From positions 1 to 9,330 of the forward strand of contig DYLE01000094.1 of NCBI GenBank assembly GCA_020722245.1: DNA of 9,330 bases. The letters run 5' to 3'. This DNA comes from Desulfonema limicola. GTDB lineage: Bacteria; Desulfobacterota; Desulfobacteria; Desulfobacterales; Desulfosalsimonadaceae. The position numbers were made by a program, and so were the translations under genes. Below are positions 7,241 to 9,330 of the stretch, piece after piece; the first letter of the stretch is position 1; each line of letters starts with the position of its first letter. The notes beneath the pieces are model-generated. The model was not told where the DNA came from, did no database searches, and saw nothing but the letters and a program-made list of their open reading frames with translations.

Positions 7241-7735
7241 TCACCCTTCTTCGGAAAGGTCCGGGTCCTCGTCAAAGTATTGCATGGAAATTTTTTTAAG
7301 CTCCCGCCGGCTGAACAGGATCTCGTAGGTGCGGATGCTGGTTTTTTCGGAAAGCTTCTGAGCGATGGCCCGGCAGGTGGCTTCGTCCTTGGCATGAATC
7401 ATGGTGTAGAGGTTATACGGCCAGTCCTTGGCCGGGTTGCGGCGGTAGCAGTGGGTGACCTGGCTGAACTGAGCCATCTTTTGGCCCGCCTCATCGATCC
7501 GGTCTTCTTCCACGGCCCAGGCGATCATGGCGTTGGCCTTAAACCCGGAGTTCTGATGGCGAAGGGTGGCCCCGAACCGCCGGATCACCCCAGTTTCGAT
7601 AAGCTCGTTCAACACATTCAGCAGCGTGGCTTCTTCCACCCCGATCCGATTTGCAATTTCCAGAAAGGGGCGCCGGGTCACCGGGATGTCGCCCTGAACC
7701 GCGGCGATGATTTTTTTTTTGAGATCGGTCAGCAT
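7241..7735 (-). CDS. ahbB: Siroheme decarboxylase subunit, AhbB type
   Basis: 164 residues, the usual size. AhbA and AhbB together decarboxylate siroheme to 12,18-didecarboxysiroheme in the cytoplasm, the first step of the siroheme-dependent haem pathway (the related NirDLGH proteins act in haem d1 synthesis). The protein has the Lrp/AsnC-like build: an N-terminal winged-helix part (about 10-60, ending GVIRRFGATLRHQ) and a ligand-binding part with VTHCYRR (H95, R98, R99) and DWPYNLYTMIH (104-114), which are hallmarks separating it from true Lrp regulators. The ending LFSRRELKKISMQYF is also typical. No ahbA gene is present in the window, which is unusual because the two subunits are often adjacent. 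The ATG has only a poor ribosome site. Next to it on the same strand is the B12-type radical SAM gene. An Lrp-family regulator is the less likely alternative. Confidence 0.85.
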   Translation of the reverse strand: MLTDLKKKIIAAVQGDIPVTRRPFLEIANRIGVEEATLLNVLNELIETGVIRRFGATLRHQNSGFKANAMIAWAVEEDRIDEAGQKMAQFSQVTHCYRRNPAKDWPYNLYTMIHAKDEATCRAIAQKLSEKTSIRTYEILFSRRELKKISMQYFDEDPDLSEEG

Positions 7736-7741
7736 TTGGAT

Positions 7742-7771
7742 TTTCTATCCGTAAGGCCTGCCCAAAGTCAA
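7742..7771 (-). promoter_or_regulatory. Possible sigma-70-type promoter for ahbB
   Basis: On the minus strand TTGACT (7771-7766) is followed after 18 bp by TAGAAA (7747-7742), or after 17 bp by ATAGAA. Initiation would fall at about 7735, which is the ATG itself, so a leaderless message would result; this agrees with the lack of a good ribosome site but is only a motif match. Confidence 0.25.
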
Positions 7772-7858
7772 GGGGTTTCGGGACGGCCCGTGTCCGTTTA
7801 TTTTATCTTGAAAAACCTGGTCCTTTGGGCCGGGTCAGGGTTCTTACGCAAAAAGTGC

Positions 7859-7981
7859 AAAGTGACTAAAGTGTAAAGTGACTAAAGTTGAGGTAAATGC
7901 CTTCGGCATTGCCGCTTTTAAGTTAACAACAGGTCGCGCGATCAGCGCATTCCTAAACTTTAGGCAGTTTAGTTCACTTTT
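7859..7981. repeat. Palindromic intergenic element C with tandem AAAGTGACTAAAGT
   Basis: This lies in the 262-bp gap between mtnA and ahbB. AAAGTGACTAAAGT occurs twice in tandem with a 16-bp period (7859-7872 and 7875-7888). The inverted counterpart is CCTAAACTTT followed by AGGCAGTTTAGTTCACTTT (7952-7980); for example AAAGTTGAGG (7884-7893) is 9 of 10 complementary to CCTAAACTTT (7952-7961). A perfect hairpin AATGCC-TTC-GGCATT (7896-7910) sits between the arms. The architecture (AT-rich outer arms, tight GC-rich inner hairpin with a TTC loop) is like element A. It may be a mobile repeat or a transcript-stabilising or terminating structure downstream of mtnA. The rest of the gap (7736-7858) shows only the possible ahbB promoter. 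Confidence 0.6.
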
Positions 7982-7997
7982 AACTTGTAACTTTCTT

Positions 7998-9092
7998 TTA
8001 CTTTTCCGGAAACAGGTTTTTAATATCCGAGGCCGTGGCTTTGCAGATCCCCCGCTCGGTGATAAACCCGGTCACCAGACGGGCCGGGGTCACGTCAAAG
8101 GCATAGTTGGCCGCCGGGCTGGTTTCCGGAAGAAGAAGGTTGTCCGGGGTTTTGGGTTTGCCCGGCATGTACCGGACCTCATCGGGGTCGCGCTTTTCAA
8201 TGGGAATGCCGGAAATTCCGTCCGCGATGCGCCAGTCAAAGGTGGATGAAGGAAGCGCCACATAGAAGGGGATATTGTTGTCCCTTGCGGCCAGGGCCTT
8301 TAAATAGGTGCCGATTTTGTTGGCCACATCCCCGGTGAAGGTGGTCCGGTCCGAACCCACGATCACCATGTCCACCATGCCGTGCTGCATGAGATGCCCG
8401 CCTGCGTTGTCCGTGATCACGGTATGCGGCACCCCGTGGTTTCCAAGCTCCCAGGCCGTCAGCCGGGAGCCCTGGTTCAGGGGTCGGGTTTCATCCACCC
8501 ACACATGCACCTTGATGCCGCTGTCAAAGGCCGCGTAGATGGGCGCGGTGGCGGTTCCCATCTCAATGCAGGCCAGGCTGCCCGCGTTGCAGTGGGTCAG
8601 GATATTTACCGGAGCGCCGGATTTTTTTTGGGCCAGGTCCTTTATCAGTTCCAGGCCGTGGTGGCCGATCATTTTGGAGTTTTGTACCTCCTCTTCGGCG
8701 ATGGCCGCGGCCTGATTCTGAGCGGCCTGTATCCGTGCATCCGGGTTCGGCTCGGCCAGCACCGCTTCGAGGGTTCTTTGGACCGCCCACGAAAGGTTGA
8801 CCGCCGTGGGCCGGGCCGCGATGATCCGCTCGGCCTCCTGTTTCAGGCAGGTCTTATCCGTCAAAGGCGCCTTGCTGTTTTTTGCGGCAAGATACACCCC
8901 GTAGGCCCCGGTCACCCCGATCAGCGGCGCTCCCCGCACCACCATTTGGCAAATGGCGAAAATCACATCATCCACCGATTCCAGGTTCATCGTCACCAGC
9001 TTTCCAGGCAGGGCGCGCTGATCGATCACCTGCACGGCGCCGGTTTTTTCGTCCTGCCATATGGGGCGCATGCGGATGCGCTCCTGCTTCAT
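7998..9092 (-). CDS. mtnA: S-methyl-5-thioribose-1-phosphate isomerase
   Basis: 364 residues, normal length. It converts the aldose methylthioribose-1-phosphate to the ketose ribulose form in the methionine salvage pathway, in the cytoplasm; relatives also accept 5-deoxyribose-1-phosphate. Family blocks are all present: VVRGAPLIGVTGAYG (51-65), ILTHCNAGSLA with catalytic C168, VWVDETRPLNQGSRLTAWEL (197-216), ITDNAGGHLM, VGSDRT with catalytic D248 and GDVANKIGTY (254-263). The residue before D248 is Ser where Ala is more usual (GADR). These motifs separate it from the eIF2B-like ribose-1,5-bisphosphate isomerases only partly, but the ETRPLNQG and ANYAFDVTP blocks favour MtnA. The start at 9092 is supported by AGGAGA (minus strand, 9103-9098) at 5 nt spacing, against a second Met at codon 8. 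No other methionine-salvage gene is in the window. Confidence 0.92.
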   Translation of the reverse strand: MKQERIRMRPIWQDEKTGAVQVIDQRALPGKLVTMNLESVDDVIFAICQMVVRGAPLIGVTGAYGVYLAAKNSKAPLTDKTCLKQEAERIIAARPTAVNLSWAVQRTLEAVLAEPNPDARIQAAQNQAAAIAEEEVQNSKMIGHHGLELIKDLAQKKSGAPVNILTHCNAGSLACIEMGTATAPIYAAFDSGIKVHVWVDETRPLNQGSRLTAWELGNHGVPHTVITDNAGGHLMQHGMVDMVIVGSDRTTFTGDVANKIGTYLKALAARDNNIPFYVALPSSTFDWRIADGISGIPIEKRDPDEVRYMPGKPKTPDNLLLPETSPAANYAFDVTPARLVTGFITERGICKATASDIKNLFPEK

Positions 9093-9097
9093 GTTCG

Positions 9098-9103
9098 TCT
9101 CCT
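9098..9103 (-). promoter_or_regulatory. Ribosome binding site that fixes the mtnA start
   Basis: AGGAGA on the minus strand, 5 nt before the ATG at 9092. It selects this codon over the in-frame Met at codon 8. Confidence 0.7.
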
Positions 9104-9215
9104 GTTAAATCAGAGGGTCGGTCTTCTTAAAGTTTACAATTTTAATTACGGCGCTTGACATTATTGCCGGTTTTGTGTTTTGTTCTTGTACCCTGAGGAT
9201 GGGGTTTTAACTTCG

Positions 9216-9262
9216 ATAAAACCGTAAAAAGCTATCTATCCCGCTTTGCGGTATTTTTACAG
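9216..9262. repeat. Partial copy of the element A end repeat
   Basis: The stretch 9223-9258 matches 2479-2514 at 33 of 36 positions (core GTAAAAAGCTAT, then TATCCCGCTTTG). In addition 9216-9233 matches the inverted right end of element A (complement of 2743-2760) at 16 of 18 positions. The similarity fades after about 9262, and no matching partner arm is found before the window ends, so it is either a truncated copy or the left end of one that continues outside. Confidence 0.65.
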
Positions 9263-9293
9263 TAAGTAAATTATTGATTTTTTTAATATTTTT

Positions 9294-9314
9294 ACCACAG
9301 AGCGCACAGAGAAA
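9294..9314. repeat. CACAGAG tandem motif
   Basis: ACCACAGAGCGCACAGAGAAA contains CACAGAG twice with a 9-bp period (9296-9302 and 9305-9311), in an AT-rich setting. From memory, similar ACCACAGAG-type stretches recur between genes in diverse environmental bacteria; I cannot check this here. The surrounding 9104-9215 holds no gene and no feature I trust. Confidence 0.4.
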
Positions 9315-9330
9315 ATAAATGAAAAAATTT

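Noticed and set aside
7225..7395. N-terminal 57-residue extension of the B12-type radical SAM gene
   Set aside because: It lies over the ahbB coding region, is Pro/Lys/Ser-rich with no family likeness, and the recognisable domain starts just after the GTG at 7224.
7190..7876. Plus-strand open frame of 228 codons
   Set aside because: It is antisense to ahbB, whose product has clear family motifs; the plus-strand translation resembles no family.
8382..9158. Plus-strand open frame of 258 codons
   Set aside because: It is antisense to mtnA; high GC content keeps the opposite strand open, and the translation is rich in His, Gly and Arg without motifs.
9155..9183. TTGACA as a plus-strand promoter
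   Set aside because: The -35 hexamer is perfect, but at 17 bp spacing the -10 would be TTTTGT, and no plus-strand gene follows within the window.
9319..9330. ATG at the very end as the start of a new gene
   Set aside because: Only four codons are visible, no ribosome site precedes it, and it sits beside repeat sequence.

Overview
The window is about 9.3 kb of GC-rich DNA that looks chromosomal and comes from an anaerobic bacterium, most likely a sulfate-reducing Desulfobacterota (Desulfobacterales-like). This assignment is inferred from gene content: an AhbB-type siroheme decarboxylase (the alternative haem route typical of sulfate reducers and methanogens), an oxygen-sensitive anaerobic sulfatase-maturating enzyme, a cobalamin-binding-type radical SAM protein, and AT-rich palindromic intergenic repeats. 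No rRNA, tRNA, CRISPR array, transposase or phage gene was seen.

Left half, plus strand (1-5886). The window opens inside the C-terminal half of a haloalkane dehalogenase (2-484). After 33 bp comes a type I sulfatase with an export signal and a Cys-type formylglycine motif (518-1897). Its stop overlaps the start of a small membrane protein of unknown function (1894-2466). About 500 bp without a gene follow (2467-2974); this stretch is almost filled by two large nested imperfect palindromes. Next is a radical SAM/SPASM anaerobic sulfatase-maturating enzyme (2975-4090), the expected activator of the Cys-type sulfatase. A probable terminator separates it from a lipoprotein of the metallo-beta-lactamase alkylsulfatase family with an SCP2-like C-terminus (4159-5886). 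Together these genes look like an organic sulfate-ester hydrolysis set with a dehalogenase attached. In a sulfate reducer, releasing sulfate from esters would supply both carbon and an electron acceptor; that role is inference.

Right half, minus strand (9092 down to 5845). Read in transcription order these are mtnA (methylthioribose-1-phosphate isomerase), a 262-bp gap with another palindromic repeat, ahbB (siroheme decarboxylase subunit), and a B12-binding-type radical SAM protein with a GTG start 17 nt after the ahbB stop. The last gene converges on the metallo-beta-lactamase gene and their 3' ends overlap by 42 bp.

The end of the window (about 9213-9330) carries a partial copy of the same repeat family found at 2472-2760, followed by a CACAGAG tandem motif. 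The most unusual material is this set of nested palindromic elements. The gene content is mostly of recognisable families, and I see no convincing new defence or mobile system.
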